Shown here piece by piece: positions 29,059 to 37,822 of a stretch of DNA of 53,246 nucleotides. The DNA comes from Caulobacteraceae bacterium (GTDB taxonomy: Bacteria > Pseudomonadota > Alphaproteobacteria > Caulobacterales > Caulobacteraceae). Numbering within the stretch: position 1 is the stretch's first letter; the number at the start of each line of letters is the position of its first letter. The notes below the pieces were generated by a model. It ran no database searches and was not told the origin of the DNA. It saw only the letters and a list, made by a program, of their open reading frames with translations. Position numbers and translations under genes: made by a program. Where the stretch lies: contig JAQGIW010000169.1 of NCBI GenBank assembly GCA_028290905.1, positions 1 through 53,246 on the forward strand, written 5' to 3'.

Positions 29059-31533
29059 GTGACTTCCCCTGCCCGCCTCCGCACCGGCGCCATGGCCGCG
29101 CTGCTTTTCGGGACAACGGGCGCCTGGGGCGCGAGAGCGGCGGACGAGGCGCCCGCGGCGACCAGCGTCAGCGAACTGGTGGTGACGGCGGACAAGGCGG
29201 GCCTGCTGGAGAAGCGGCCGAGCGACACGGTCTTCGGCATCGACAAGCCGCTGATCGAGACGCCGCGCTCGGCCAGCTTGATCAGCGACCTGACCATCCA
29301 GCGCTACGGAATCCAGACCATCAACCAGCTGGTGGCGATCGCGCCGGGGACCTTCACCGCCAGCTTCTACGGCGTGGCCGGCTCGCTGAACATCCGCGGC
29401 ACCTACGCCGAGAACTACTTCAAGGGCTTCAAGCTGATCGAGAACCTGGGCACCTTCACCACGCCGGTGGGGGACGCGGCCCGGATCGAGGTGGTGCGCG
29501 GACCGCCCTCGCCCATCTACGGGCCCGGGCGGGTGGGCGGGTTCCTGAACTTCATCCCCAAGTCGGCGGTGATCGACGGCGCCTATCTGACCCGGCCGCA
29601 GGGGGAGATCGACGTCACCTTCGGGGCCTACCAGAAGAAGAACGTGACCGCCCAGGGCGGCGCGCCGATCGACCTCGGCGACGTGCGCGGGGGGGTCTAC
29701 GCCTATGGCGAGGTCGACGATTCCCACAGCTATTACAGGGGCATCTACCCGAAGCATCAGATGGGCGAGATCTCCGCCCGCTTCGACTTCCCCGGCCAGT
29801 GGTCGCTGTCGCTGGACGCGCTCTACTACCATTCCACCGGCGACGTGCAGACGCCCGGCTGGAACCGGCTGACCCAGCAGCTGATCGACAACCAGACCTA
29901 CATCACCGGCCGCAACACGGCGCTGACCGCCAGCCCGGGCGCGCCCTACCTGGCCCCGGGGCAGGTGCTGATCCCGCCCGGCTTCTACCCGTTCCTGTTC
30001 ACGCCGAGCGGCAACGCCGGGCTTACCCGGGCCTATTTCGGCTTCCCGCCCGGGCCGGACCCGCGGTTCGTCCTCGACACCGGCGTCGGGACAACGACGC
30101 TCAGCCGGCGCGACATCTATCTGAGCCCGTTCGACTTCTCGAAGACCTCGACCCCGACGGTCTACCTCGGGCTGGAGAAGAACGGCCTGCCGGCCAGCGG
30201 CGTCGCCAAGCTGGAGCTGTTCTACACCGGCCTCGAGAACAAGCGGTTCGTCAGCTACGGATTCCCCGCCTGGCTGCGCGCCAATGTGCTGGAGGCGCGG
30301 GCGTCGTACCAGGCGAAGTTCACCGCCGCGGGCGGCGTCGTCGTGGTGGATAACATCGCCGGCTTCGCCGACCGCCACTCCCAGGCGCGGGACATGCAAA
30401 GCTTCAACAGCGGCGTCATCGCCCTGGACCGGCGCGACATTTCGCAGGGCGCCACGCCCACCGACACCATCTGCAGCCCGTTCGCCGGCAGGGTGACGGG
30501 CGACAACATCCCGGCCAATTGCCTGGGCTGGGAGCAGGACATCCACAGCCGGATCAACGACGCCGGCCTCTTCGACACCGCCGACATCGCGGTGGGCAAG
30601 CGCCTCGACCTGATCCTGGGCGGCCGCTACGACTACTACGACGTCAGGAGCAGCGACTCCGGCATCCTCGCCTTCGAGCCGCCGGGACCGGTGTCGGCGT
30701 CCAAGTGGCTGGGCACCTATAGCGCCAGCCTCAGCTACACGCTCGGGTGGGGCCTGATGCCCTATGTCACCTACGCCGAGGCCTCGGCCCTGGAGTACGG
30801 CCAGGCGGGGGACCTCTCCACCAGCCTGGTGGCCAACGGCGGCTGGATCCGCAACTCGCAGCTCAGCGAGGCGGGGGTGAAGTTCCAGTTCCTGAACGGG
30901 ACGCTGGTGGGCTCGCTGGACGTCTACCGGCAGTCGCGGCCGGTGCTCTCCGGCGCGCCGCCCAGGGTGGTCAACACCGTCGGCAAGGGCGAGGAGCTGG
31001 AGATCCGCTGGGTGGCGACGCGCAACCTCAGCCTGACCTTCGCCGGCAATCTGCAGCACACCGAGGTCATCGGGCCGGACCAGAGCTTCCAGTACATCCC
31101 GGCCTATACGGTGTGCGGGGCCAACTTCGCCTGCGACACAGCCTCGTTCGGGGGGGCCTATGTGGTCTACAACTTCAACAGCCTGGCCGGGCGCGCGGGC
31201 AACTACGCCTACGGCCCGATCCCGCACAGCGTCGACAGCCTGTATCTGAACTACGTCAGCGACGACCATTCCTGGGGGCGGGTCGGGATGACGATCGGCT
31301 CGACCTACACCTCCAAGACTTCGGGGACCGTGCCGAACGCGGTGACCTATCCCGCGTACTTCCTGGAGAACCTGTCTCTGTTCTACCAGTACGGGAAGAC
31401 CGAGATCGACCTCAACATCGACAACCTGACCAACGAACTCTACTTCACCCCGGACGCCGACACCTATGCGAACCTCGGGGCTCTTCCCGGTGTGGGTCGA
31501 GAGTGGCGGGTGACCCTCAAGCAGAGGTTCTAG
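29059..31533 (+). CDS. TonB-dependent outer-membrane receptor
   Basis: Gated outer-membrane transporter for siderophores or other large substrates, 824 residues. It starts at a GTG with a signal peptide ending near GARAADE, followed by a TonB-box-like SVSELVVTAD. The plug domain has ETPRSASLISDLTI, LNIRGTYAENYFKGFKL and DAARIEVVRGPPSPIYGPG. A 22-strand-type barrel follows, ending in the aromatic REWRVTLKQRF. The plug wording resembles ferric-siderophore receptors such as the FhuE/FpvA group. No Fur box could be made out in the 146-base upstream gap, and no TonB/ExbBD genes are adjacent. Confidence 0.93.
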   Translation: MTSPARLRTGAMAALLFGTTGAWGARAADEAPAATSVSELVVTADKAGLLEKRPSDTVFGIDKPLIETPRSASLISDLTIQRYGIQTINQLVAIAPGTFTASFYGVAGSLNIRGTYAENYFKGFKLIENLGTFTTPVGDAARIEVVRGPPSPIYGPGRVGGFLNFIPKSAVIDGAYLTRPQGEIDVTFGAYQKKNVTAQGGAPIDLGDVRGGVYAYGEVDDSHSYYRGIYPKHQMGEISARFDFPGQWSLSLDALYYHSTGDVQTPGWNRLTQQLIDNQTYITGRNTALTASPGAPYLAPGQVLIPPGFYPFLFTPSGNAGLTRAYFGFPPGPDPRFVLDTGVGTTTLSRRDIYLSPFDFSKTSTPTVYLGLEKNGLPASGVAKLELFYTGLENKRFVSYGFPAWLRANVLEARASYQAKFTAAGGVVVVDNIAGFADRHSQARDMQSFNSGVIALDRRDISQGATPTDTICSPFAGRVTGDNIPANCLGWEQDIHSRINDAGLFDTADIAVGKRLDLILGGRYDYYDVRSSDSGILAFEPPGPVSASKWLGTYSASLSYTLGWGLMPYVTYAEASALEYGQAGDLSTSLVANGGWIRNSQLSEAGVKFQFLNGTLVGSLDVYRQSRPVLSGAPPRVVNTVGKGEELEIRWVATRNLSLTFAGNLQHTEVIGPDQSFQYIPAYTVCGANFACDTASFGGAYVVYNFNSLAGRAGNYAYGPIPHSVDSLYLNYVSDDHSWGRVGMTIGSTYTSKTSGTVPNAVTYPAYFLENLSLFYQYGKTEIDLNIDNLTNELYFTPDADTYANLGALPGVGREWRVTLKQRF

Positions 31534-31609
31534 CGCAAACGCCATCCAGGTGGAATCACCGCTGACCGCCGAACCAGTTCCCACTTCGGCGGCGAACGCC
31601 CTAGGCAGG

Positions 31610-31765
31610 TTACAATCGACCGAGCAGGACGAGGATGACGAGGATGACCAGGATCAGGCCGAGGCCGCCGCTTGGGAAGTAGCCCCAGGAGCGGCTGTGA
31701 CCCCAGGTCGGCAGGGCGCCGATCACCAGGAGAATCAAAAGGATAATCAGGATTGTACCCAGCAT
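31610..31765 (-). CDS. DUF3309 family membrane miniprotein
   Basis: A 51-residue protein on the minus strand with two hydrophobic runs around a short polar loop: TILIILLILLVIGALPTW, then GHSRSWGYFPSGG, then LGLILVILVILVLLGRL. The PTW/SWGY.PSGGLG pattern is diagnostic of DUF3309, common in Proteobacteria and of unknown function. The ATG at 31765 is followed by a TAA at 31610-31612. Its length (51 aa) is normal for the family. Confidence 0.88.
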   Translation of the reverse strand: MLGTILIILLILLVIGALPTWGHSRSWGYFPSGGLGLILVILVILVLLGRL

Positions 31766-31840
31766 GAACGTCTCCGTGCCGCGCCCGCTCTGATGGCCAA
31801 AGGCGCAGTTTGAAAACGGCCGGAGCCGTGCCGGGTTCCC

Positions 31841-32839
31841 TCAACGTCGCTCCGGGCGTTCGGGGCGATGGTGGGGGAAGGGATCCGCCGGCGCCTCGGC
31901 GAGTTCGAAGCCGAAGCGGGCGAACCCTTCCTGCATCTCCGGGCCGGGCGGCGCACTGACATCGATCACCCCGCCGGACGGATGGGGGATGACGAGGCGC
32001 CGGGCGTGGAGCTGCAGCTTCAGCGGGCCGGAGAGCTCCATCGAGCCGGGGGTATTGTACTTCGGGTCGCCGAGGATCGGGTGGCCGATGGCCAGGAGGT
32101 GGGCGCGCAGCTGGTGGGTGCGCCCGGTCTGGGGCTGCAGGGCCAGCCAGGCGGCGCGGGGCCCGGCGCGGGAGATGGTGAGGTATTCGGTGACGGCCGG
32201 CTTGCCCTCGGGGTCCTTGGGGCCGACCGGGACCATGCGCTCGCGATCGTCTATGCCGACCTTGGCCAGGGGCAGATCGATCATCCCCTCGCCGGGCCTG
32301 GGGTTTCCCGCCACCAGGGCCCAGTAGGTCTTGCGGGCGCGGCGGTGGGCGAAGGCGCCGGAGAGGCGGGCGGCGGCGTCGGGGCTCTTGCCGAGGGCCA
32401 GGACGCCGGAGGTGTCGCGATCGAGGCGGTGGGTGAGGCGCGGGCGGCGGGTCCCCTCCCCCCAGGCGCCCAGCAGACGGTCGATGTGGTGGAGGGTCTT
32501 GGTCCCGCCCTGCACGGCGAGGCCGGCCGGCTTGTCGAGGATCAGCACCTCGTCGTCCTCGAAGAGCACCAGGCTGCGGGCGAAGGCGGCGTCGCGCTCG
32601 GAGATCGCCTCGCGCGCCGCGGGTGGCGGACCTTCGGGGAGCGGCGGCACGCGGACCACGGAGCCGGCGGCGAGGCGGCTGTCGGCCTTCACCCGGGCGC
32701 CGTCGACCCGCAGCTGGCCGCCGCGGGCCAGCTTGTGGATCAGGGTCTGGCCGAGCGTCGGCCAGCGCCGCCGCAGCCAGCGGTCGAGCCGGATGCCGTC
32801 CTCGGCCGCGCCCACGGTGATCAGCTTGACTTCGCGCAT
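31841..32839 (-). CDS. rluC: 23S rRNA pseudouridine synthase, RluC type
   Basis: Isomerises uridine to pseudouridine in 23S rRNA. From the ATG at 32839 (MREVKLITVGAAEDGIRLDR) it has 332 residues. It has an N-terminal S4 RNA-binding domain (RLDRWLRRRWPTLGQTLIHKL), the RluA-family catalytic block HRLDRDTSGVLALGKSP with the active aspartate, and QPQTGRTHQLRAHLLAIGHP. It begins ten bases after the crcB stop. The pair crcB-rluC and the upstream rarA make a housekeeping set often kept together in alphaproteobacteria. Confidence 0.93.
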   Translation of the reverse strand: MREVKLITVGAAEDGIRLDRWLRRRWPTLGQTLIHKLARGGQLRVDGARVKADSRLAAGSVVRVPPLPEGPPPAAREAISERDAAFARSLVLFEDDEVLILDKPAGLAVQGGTKTLHHIDRLLGAWGEGTRRPRLTHRLDRDTSGVLALGKSPDAAARLSGAFAHRRARKTYWALVAGNPRPGEGMIDLPLAKVGIDDRERMVPVGPKDPEGKPAVTEYLTISRAGPRAAWLALQPQTGRTHQLRAHLLAIGHPILGDPKYNTPGSMELSGPLKLQLHARRLVIPHPSGGVIDVSAPPGPEMQEGFARFGFELAEAPADPFPHHRPERPERR

Positions 32840-32849
32840 CGGCGCCCCA

Positions 32850-33248
32850 TCAGGCGAACAGGCGCCGCGCAAGCGCCAGGCCGACAAAGAGCGCCGTCAC
32901 CGACAGCACGACGGACGCGAGCGCATAGCCGAACGCCGCGTCCCAGGCCCGGCGCTGGATCATCAGGGCGGTGTCGAGGGAGAAGGAGGAGAAGGTGGTG
33001 AAGCCGCCGAGTACGCCCACCGCCAGCAGCAGGCGCCAGCGGTCCTGGTCGGCCCCGCCGCGGAAGGCGAGGAGCCCGACCAGCAGGCCCATGAGGAAGC
33101 CGCCGACTACATTGACCGTGAATGTCCCTGCCCATGGCGTACGGGGGCCGAGAACACGGAGGGCCCACACGCCGGTCTGATAGCGCGCGACCGAGCCCAG
33201 CGCCCCGCCGGCAGCCACCAGAAGCACTCGTCCGAGGGGCCCATCCAT
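32850..33248 (-). CDS. crcB: Fluoride ion channel Fluc/CrcB
   Basis: Small membrane protein that exports fluoride. The 132-residue protein has four hydrophobic segments and the fluoride-path signature GGFTTFSSFS, with the central GTFTVNVVGGFLMG segment. Size and topology match a dimeric Fluc channel. I looked for a fluoride riboswitch in the upstream sequence and did not find one. It is followed at ten bases by rluC. Confidence 0.95.
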   Translation of the reverse strand: MDGPLGRVLLVAAGGALGSVARYQTGVWALRVLGPRTPWAGTFTVNVVGGFLMGLLVGLLAFRGGADQDRWRLLLAVGVLGGFTTFSSFSLDTALMIQRRAWDAAFGYALASVVLSVTALFVGLALARRLFA

Positions 33249-33406
33249 GGGCCCTTATCGCCCGCCGGCTGGAGCAGCGGCAAGGCGCTCGGGCCGAGAC
33301 GACGGCGGCGGATAGGGGTCTCGCGATCCATGACCGGTGTGGACGTGTTGATCAGCATGTTCGGCCCCGTTCGTTAGGCGGCGTTCTATCTCAGCTGGGG
33401 CCGACT

Positions 33407-33442
33407 CAATTGTTATGGATTGTTGCGCACTGTTAACAATTG
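33407..33442. repeat. Short perfect inverted repeat after the zincin-like gene
   Basis: CAATTGTTA (33407-33415) and TAACAATTG (33434-33442) form a 9-bp perfect inverted repeat around an 18-base spacer, ending directly at the stop of the gene at 33443. It is AT-rich, unlike its surroundings. It could be an operator or a weak terminator; there is no T-tract. I see no gene in the rest of the 33249-33442 gap. Confidence 0.4.
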
Positions 33443-34177
33443 TCACGCCGAGGGCCAGCGGCGCTGACTGCGCCTCAGGGGCTCGACGGCTTGGCGCGCG
33501 CGGCGTTCGCGGCGCGAGCCCTTGGCCGGGGTCCTGGCGCGCGGGTTGCGCATCGCCTTGGCGCCGGTGACCTGCATCCAGCCCTTGCGACTCTGGAAGA
33601 GCTGGGCGTAGCCGCCGCTGAGGATCTGGAAGGGTGTGTGGGCGTGGTCCCGCAGATCCAGCCGGCCGTCGGCCCGCGGGTGGCTGAACCAGTCGGGGGT
33701 GACGAAGTCGGTGACCAGGACCTCGCCGATCCAGTAGGCGTAGTCTTCGTCGTCCACGGGGTCGCACACCTCGCCCGCCCAGAACACGCCGGTGGAATCC
33801 TGAAAGGCGCTGTTGAGCCACGGATCGACGGCCATTTCGCAGATCTCGTGGCTGGCGCCGACGCTGATCGTGGCCTTTTCGGCCAGAAGGGGGTCGACGA
33901 ACACCTTGGCGATCGGCAGGCCCTCGTTGGTGAGGTCGTGGTAGGCCAGGGCCGCGGCCTGGTCGCTGCTGTCCAGGAAGACCACCCACCACGCGCCGGC
34001 GGCGGGCGCAATGCTCTCGGAGATCCGGGCCCCGGGAAGGACGGCGAAGGTGGCGGGCTCGACGCCCCAGACCGCGCTCAGGTCGCGGTTCCACTGCTGG
34101 TCGAAGGCCGGCAGCATGGCCTGGACGTCGGCGTCGCTGACGCCCGCGGATTCGTTGATGAGCACGATGTTCGGCAT
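33443..34177 (-). CDS. Zincin-like hypothetical protein
   Basis: A 244-residue protein from the ATG at 34177 (MPNIVLINES), without signal peptide or membrane helix. The notable part is ISVGASHEICEMAVDPWLN (HEICE at 110-114), followed by FWAGEVCDPVDD. This order, SHE..E..DP and then E.CDP, is the metal-site pattern of zincin-like proteins that lack a classical HExxH. The C-terminal 40 residues are very basic (RRERRARQAVEPLRRSQRR). Function is unknown; a protease is possible but unproved. It lies between an rluA-type gene and crcB on the same strand. Confidence 0.75.
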   Translation of the reverse strand: MPNIVLINESAGVSDADVQAMLPAFDQQWNRDLSAVWGVEPATFAVLPGARISESIAPAAGAWWVVFLDSSDQAAALAYHDLTNEGLPIAKVFVDPLLAEKATISVGASHEICEMAVDPWLNSAFQDSTGVFWAGEVCDPVDDEDYAYWIGEVLVTDFVTPDWFSHPRADGRLDLRDHAHTPFQILSGGYAQLFQSRKGWMQVTGAKAMRNPRARTPAKGSRRERRARQAVEPLRRSQRRWPSA

Positions 34178-34246
34178 GGACACCCCAAGACAGGGAGTCC
34201 CGGTAGCCAAGCTTGACGCTCCGGTCGGTGATGTTTCCCACAGAAG

Positions 34247-35065
34247 TCACAAATTCCCGCCGCTCCACCGCCCCGGGACCGCGAGGCCGAGGGCCTGGGA
34301 TAGCGCCGCCATGTCGGCCGGCAGCGGCGCCTCGATCCGCCGCTCGCCGCCGGAGGGGTGGGGAAAGACCAGGGCGGCGGCGTGGAGCATGAGCCGGGGG
34401 ACCGGCGCGCCGGCGAGGACCAGGGCGCCGCCGTAGCGGGGATCGCCGGCGATGGGCCGGCCGATGGAGGCCAGGTGGACGCGCAGCTGGTGCATGCGGC
34501 CCGTGCGCGGGGCGAGCTCGACCAGGGCCGCCGTGTCGCTGGCGGCCAGGGTGCGGTAGCGGGTGGAGGCGGCCTGGGCGTCGGGGTGGTCGGGCGGGCA
34601 GACCTTGATGTAGGCCTCGCGGCCCTGGCTCTCCTTGCGCAGGGCCGCCTCGATGCCGCCCTCCCGCGGATCGGGGGCGCCGGGGGCGACGAGGGCGAGG
34701 TAGGTCTTCTTCACCCGCCGACTCATCATCGCCTTCCCCAGGAACGCCGCGCCCGGCTGGCTGCGGGCGGTGAGGATGACGCCGGAAGTGTCGCGGTCGA
34801 GCCGGTGGACCAGGCGGGGCTTGACGCCGCTGGACTTGGCGAAGGCGGCGAGGAGGTCGTCCAGGGTGTGGGCGGCGATCCGCCCGCCCTGGCTGGAGAG
34901 GCCGGGCGGTTTGTTCAGGGCGATCAGCTCGCCGTCCTCGTAGATGACCAGTGAACGGACGAAGGCGATCTCGGCTTCCGACAGAGAGATTTTATCCGCA
35001 GATGACGCAGATCGGCCGGAGGCCTGTCCTAGGGTATTTCGGGCTTCGCCCCGCGGTTTCAGCAT
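34247..35065 (-). CDS. RluA family pseudouridine synthase
   Basis: An rRNA or tRNA pseudouridine synthase without S4 domain. It has HRLDRDTSGVILTARSQPG with the catalytic aspartate, and ELAPRTGRMHQLRVHLASIGRP. Conserved sequence begins around SEAEIAFVRSLVIYEDGELI. There is no ATG, GTG or TTG between that point and the MITE-like repeat, so translation must start inside the repeat: at 35065 (272 residues), 35086 or 35095. The longer starts overlap the 3' end of rarA. The N-terminal 20-30 residues are therefore repeat-derived. Confidence 0.9.
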   Translation of the reverse strand: MLKPRGEARNTLGQASGRSASSADKISLSEAEIAFVRSLVIYEDGELIALNKPPGLSSQGGRIAAHTLDDLLAAFAKSSGVKPRLVHRLDRDTSGVILTARSQPGAAFLGKAMMSRRVKKTYLALVAPGAPDPREGGIEAALRKESQGREAYIKVCPPDHPDAQAASTRYRTLAASDTAALVELAPRTGRMHQLRVHLASIGRPIAGDPRYGGALVLAGAPVPRLMLHAAALVFPHPSGGERRIEAPLPADMAALSQALGLAVPGRWSGGNL

Positions 35066-35103
35066 GCGGGGCTCATCTGCGTTCATCTGCGTCATCTGCG
35101 GAT
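34994..35103. repeat. MITE-like element, copy 2, inside the rarA / rluA junction
   Basis: Ends are a perfect 19-bp inverted repeat: ATCCGCAGATGACGCAGAT (34994-35012) and ATCTGCGTCATCTGCGGAT (35085-35103). Total length is 110 bases. On the minus strand it encodes the last residues of RarA ([10 protein letters not shown] and stop) and supplies all usable start codons of the next gene. This is the best-preserved copy of the three. Confidence 0.85.
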
Positions 35104-36404
35104 GAATCCTGCTTCGCCCGCAGGGCGGACCAGCGGTCGAGGCGATCTTTTACGCGGGCTTCGGCGCCTTCGCCTTTGGGGCGGTAGAAGGTCTGGCGGT
35201 CCATGCCGTCGGGGAAATAGTTCTGGCCCGAGAAGCCTTCAGGGGTGTCGGGGTCGTACCGGTAGCCCTTGCCGTAGCCGAGGTCCTTCATCAGGCGCGT
35301 GGGGGCGTTGCGGATGTGGGCGGGGGGCATCAGGGAGCCGGTCTCCCTGGCCGCGCGGCGGGCGGCGCCGAAGGCGGTGTAGACGGCGTTGGACTTGGGC
35401 GCGCAGGCCATGTGCACGCAGGCCTGGGCGAGGGCCAGTTCCCCCTCCGGCGTCCCCAGGAAGTCGTAGGAGTCCTTGGCGGCGGTGGTGACCAGCAGCG
35501 AGAGCGGGTCGGCGGCGCCGATGTCCTCGCTGGCCATGCGCACCAGGCGCCTCGCGATGAACAGCGGATCCTCGCCCCCCTCCAGCATCCGGGCCAGCCA
35601 GTAGAGGGCGGCGTCGGGATCGGAGCCGCGCACCGACTTATGGAGCGCGGAGATCAGGTTGTAGTGCTCCTCGCGGTCCTTGTCGTAGGCCGGACTGCGG
35701 CGCTGCAGCACTTGGCTCATGGCCGCGGTGTCGAGCGGCTGGTCCGAGCCGATGTTGAACAGGGTCTCGGCCAGCGACAACACATAGCGGCCGTCGCCGT
35801 CGGCCATGGCGATCATCGCCTCGCGCGCCGCCGGATCGAGGGGGAGCGCCCTCCCCTCGTGCGCCTCGGCCTTGGCGAGCAGGGACGAGAGGGCGGCGTT
35901 GTCGAGCCGGCGCAGGACATAGACCTGGCAGCGCGACAGGAGCGCGCCGTTGAGTTCGAAGGACGGGTTCTCGGTGGTGGCGCCCACCAGGGTGACGACG
36001 CCGCTCTCCACGAACGGCAGGAAGCCGTCCTGCTGGGCGCGGTTGAAGCGGTGGATCTCGTCGACGAAGAGCAGCGTCGCCTTGCCGGCCGCGCGGCGCA
36101 GGCGGGCGGTCTCGAAGGCCTTCTTGAGGTCGGCGACCCCGGAGAACACCGCCGAGAGCTGATGGAACTCGTAAGCCGCCTGGTCGGCGAGCAGGCGGGC
36201 GATGGTGGTCTTGCCAGTACCGGGCGGGCCCCAGAGGATCATCGAGGAGAGGCGATGGGCGGCGGCCATGCGACCGATCGGGCCGTCGGGGCCGAGGAGA
36301 TGGTCCTGGCCGACAACCTCGGCGAGCGAGCGCGGGCGCAGCCGGTCGGCAAGCGGCGTGGGGACCTCCGGGGTGAGGCCGGCGGCTTCGAAGAGGTCGG
36401 TCAT
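35073..36404 (-). CDS. rarA: Replication-associated recombination protein A (RarA/MgsA)
   Basis: AAA+ ATPase acting at stalled replication forks, 443 residues. Features are [22 protein letters not shown], Walker A GPPGTGKT (59-66), Walker [17 protein letters not shown], sensor-1 [13 protein letters not shown] and the C-terminal tetramerisation domain with [22 protein letters not shown] and [19 protein letters not shown]. The family usually ends shortly after KDRLDRW; here the last residues ([10 protein letters not shown]) come from the repeat at 34994-35103. Confidence 0.95.
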   Translation of the reverse strand: MTDLFEAAGLTPEVPTPLADRLRPRSLAEVVGQDHLLGPDGPIGRMAAAHRLSSMILWGPPGTGKTTIARLLADQAAYEFHQLSAVFSGVADLKKAFETARLRRAAGKATLLFVDEIHRFNRAQQDGFLPFVESGVVTLVGATTENPSFELNGALLSRCQVYVLRRLDNAALSSLLAKAEAHEGRALPLDPAAREAMIAMADGDGRYVLSLAETLFNIGSDQPLDTAAMSQVLQRRSPAYDKDREEHYNLISALHKSVRGSDPDAALYWLARMLEGGEDPLFIARRLVRMASEDIGAADPLSLLVTTAAKDSYDFLGTPEGELALAQACVHMACAPKSNAVYTAFGAARRAARETGSLMPPAHIRNAPTRLMKDLGYGKGYRYDPDTPEGFSGQNYFPDGMDRQTFYRPKGEGAEARVKDRLDRWSALRAKQDSSADDADERR

Positions 36405-36419
36405 GGAAGGGTCAATTTT

Positions 36420-36470
36420 ATCCGCAGATGACGCAGATGCACGCAGATAGGCATCCGTGTCATCCGCGGA
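36420..36470. repeat. MITE-like element, copy 3 (short)
   Basis: The left end ATCCGCAGATGACGCAGAT (36420-36438) is identical to copy 2. The right end (36453-36470) is a degraded inverted copy with three substitutions. Only 51 bases long, so the centre is mostly deleted. It lies in the 113-base gap between the divergent rarA and amidohydrolase genes, where it may affect their promoters. Confidence 0.7.
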
Positions 36471-36517
36471 CAGTGTCCATGGCAGGCGCGCAAACGCGCC
36501 GGAGGTTGGGGGATCGT

Positions 36518-37813
36518 ATGAGTATGAAATCGGCAGCGCTGGCTTGCGCGGTGCTTCTCGCGGGCGCCAATGTACGGGCGGAGACGATCTATCTGACGGC
36601 GGCGCGGATGGTGGATCCGGTGGCCGGGAAGGTGGTCGCCGATCCGGCGGTGGTGATCACCGACGATCGGGTGACGGCGGTGGGGGCGGCGGCGAGCCTC
36701 CCCGTCCCCGACCGGGCGCGGCGGATCGACCTGGCGGGGCGGACGATCCTGCCCGGGCTGATCGACATGCACACCCACATCACCAGCCGCGCCGACATGC
36801 ACGGCTATCGCGCGCTCAGCGTCTCCGTGCCGGCCGAATCGATCAGCGGGGTCGCCAATGCGGCGAAGACCCTGCAGGCGGGGTTCACCACCCTGCGCAA
36901 CGTCGGCGCGCCCGGGTTCGCCGACGTGGCGCTGCGGGACTCGATCAACTCGGGCGAGACGGTCGGGCCGCGGCTGTTCGTTTCCGGGCCGCTGATCGGG
37001 GCCACCGGCGGCCACTGCGACGAGAACCTGCTGCCGGAAAGCTATCACGCGGTCGGCGACGGGGTGGCCGACGGGCCGGACGCGGTGCGCCGCATGGTGC
37101 GTCGGAACCACAAGTACGGCGCCGACCTGATCAAGCTGTGCGCCACCGGCGGGGTGCTCTCCAAGGGCGACAGCGTCGGCGCCCAGCAGATGACCTATGA
37201 GGAGATGAAGGCGGCGGTGGACGAAGCCCACATGCTGGGCCTGAAGGTGGCCGCCCACGCCCATGGTGTGGCGGGGATCAACGACGCCATCCGCGCCGGC
37301 GTCGACACCATCGAGCACGCCAGCCTGGCCGACGAGGAGAGCATGCGCCTGGCCAAGGCCAGGGGCGCGGTCTTCGACATGGACATCTACAACGACGACT
37401 TCATCCTCTCCGAAGGCCCGAAGATGGGCATGCTGCCCGAGAGCATCGCCAAGGAGCGCGCCATCGGCCGCCAGCAGCGCGAGACGTTCCGCCGGGCGGT
37501 GAAGGCCGGGGTGACCATGACCTTCGGCACCGACGCCGGCGTCTATCCGCACGGCGACAATGCCCGGCAGTTCGCCAAGATGGTCGAGTGGGGCATGACG
37601 CCGATGCAGGCGATCCAGGCCGCTACCTCCACCGCCGCCCACGTGCTGGGCCCCCTGGGCGACAACCTGGGCGCCATCGCCCCCGGCAAATACGCCGACA
37701 TCATCGCCGTCGACGGCGACCCGACCAGCGATGTTTCGCGCCTGGAGCACGTGGACTTCGTGATGAAGGCGGGCATGGTGTACCGGCAGGACGGGAAGCC
37801 GGTCGCGCGGTAG
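36518..37813 (+). CDS. Exported metal-dependent amidohydrolase (Xaa-Arg/Lys or Xaa-Pro dipeptidase-like)
   Basis: A TIM-barrel amidohydrolase of 431 residues. The ATG at 36518 follows GGAGG and opens a signal peptide (MKSAALACAVLLAGANVRA), so it acts in the periplasm. Metal and catalytic residues are DMHTHI, the lysine in IKLCATGGVLSKG, VAAHAHG, IEHAS and the aspartate in TFGTDAGVYPHG. The pattern fits the subgroup characterised in Caulobacter as carboxypeptidases for dipeptides ending in Arg or Lys; older annotations call it prolidase. A frame open upstream to 36428 is derived from the repeat. Confidence 0.88.
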   Translation: MSMKSAALACAVLLAGANVRAETIYLTAARMVDPVAGKVVADPAVVITDDRVTAVGAAASLPVPDRARRIDLAGRTILPGLIDMHTHITSRADMHGYRALSVSVPAESISGVANAAKTLQAGFTTLRNVGAPGFADVALRDSINSGETVGPRLFVSGPLIGATGGHCDENLLPESYHAVGDGVADGPDAVRRMVRRNHKYGADLIKLCATGGVLSKGDSVGAQQMTYEEMKAAVDEAHMLGLKVAAHAHGVAGINDAIRAGVDTIEHASLADEESMRLAKARGAVFDMDIYNDDFILSEGPKMGMLPESIAKERAIGRQQRETFRRAVKAGVTMTFGTDAGVYPHGDNARQFAKMVEWGMTPMQAIQAATSTAAHVLGPLGDNLGAIAPGKYADIIAVDGDPTSDVSRLEHVDFVMKAGMVYRQDGKPVAR

Positions 37814-37822
37814 GCGGCGGGC

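Noticed and set aside
33249-33380. Fluoride riboswitch upstream of crcB
   Set aside because: The crcB RNA motif (a conserved GGNGAUGG region and pseudoknot) could not be found in the leader.
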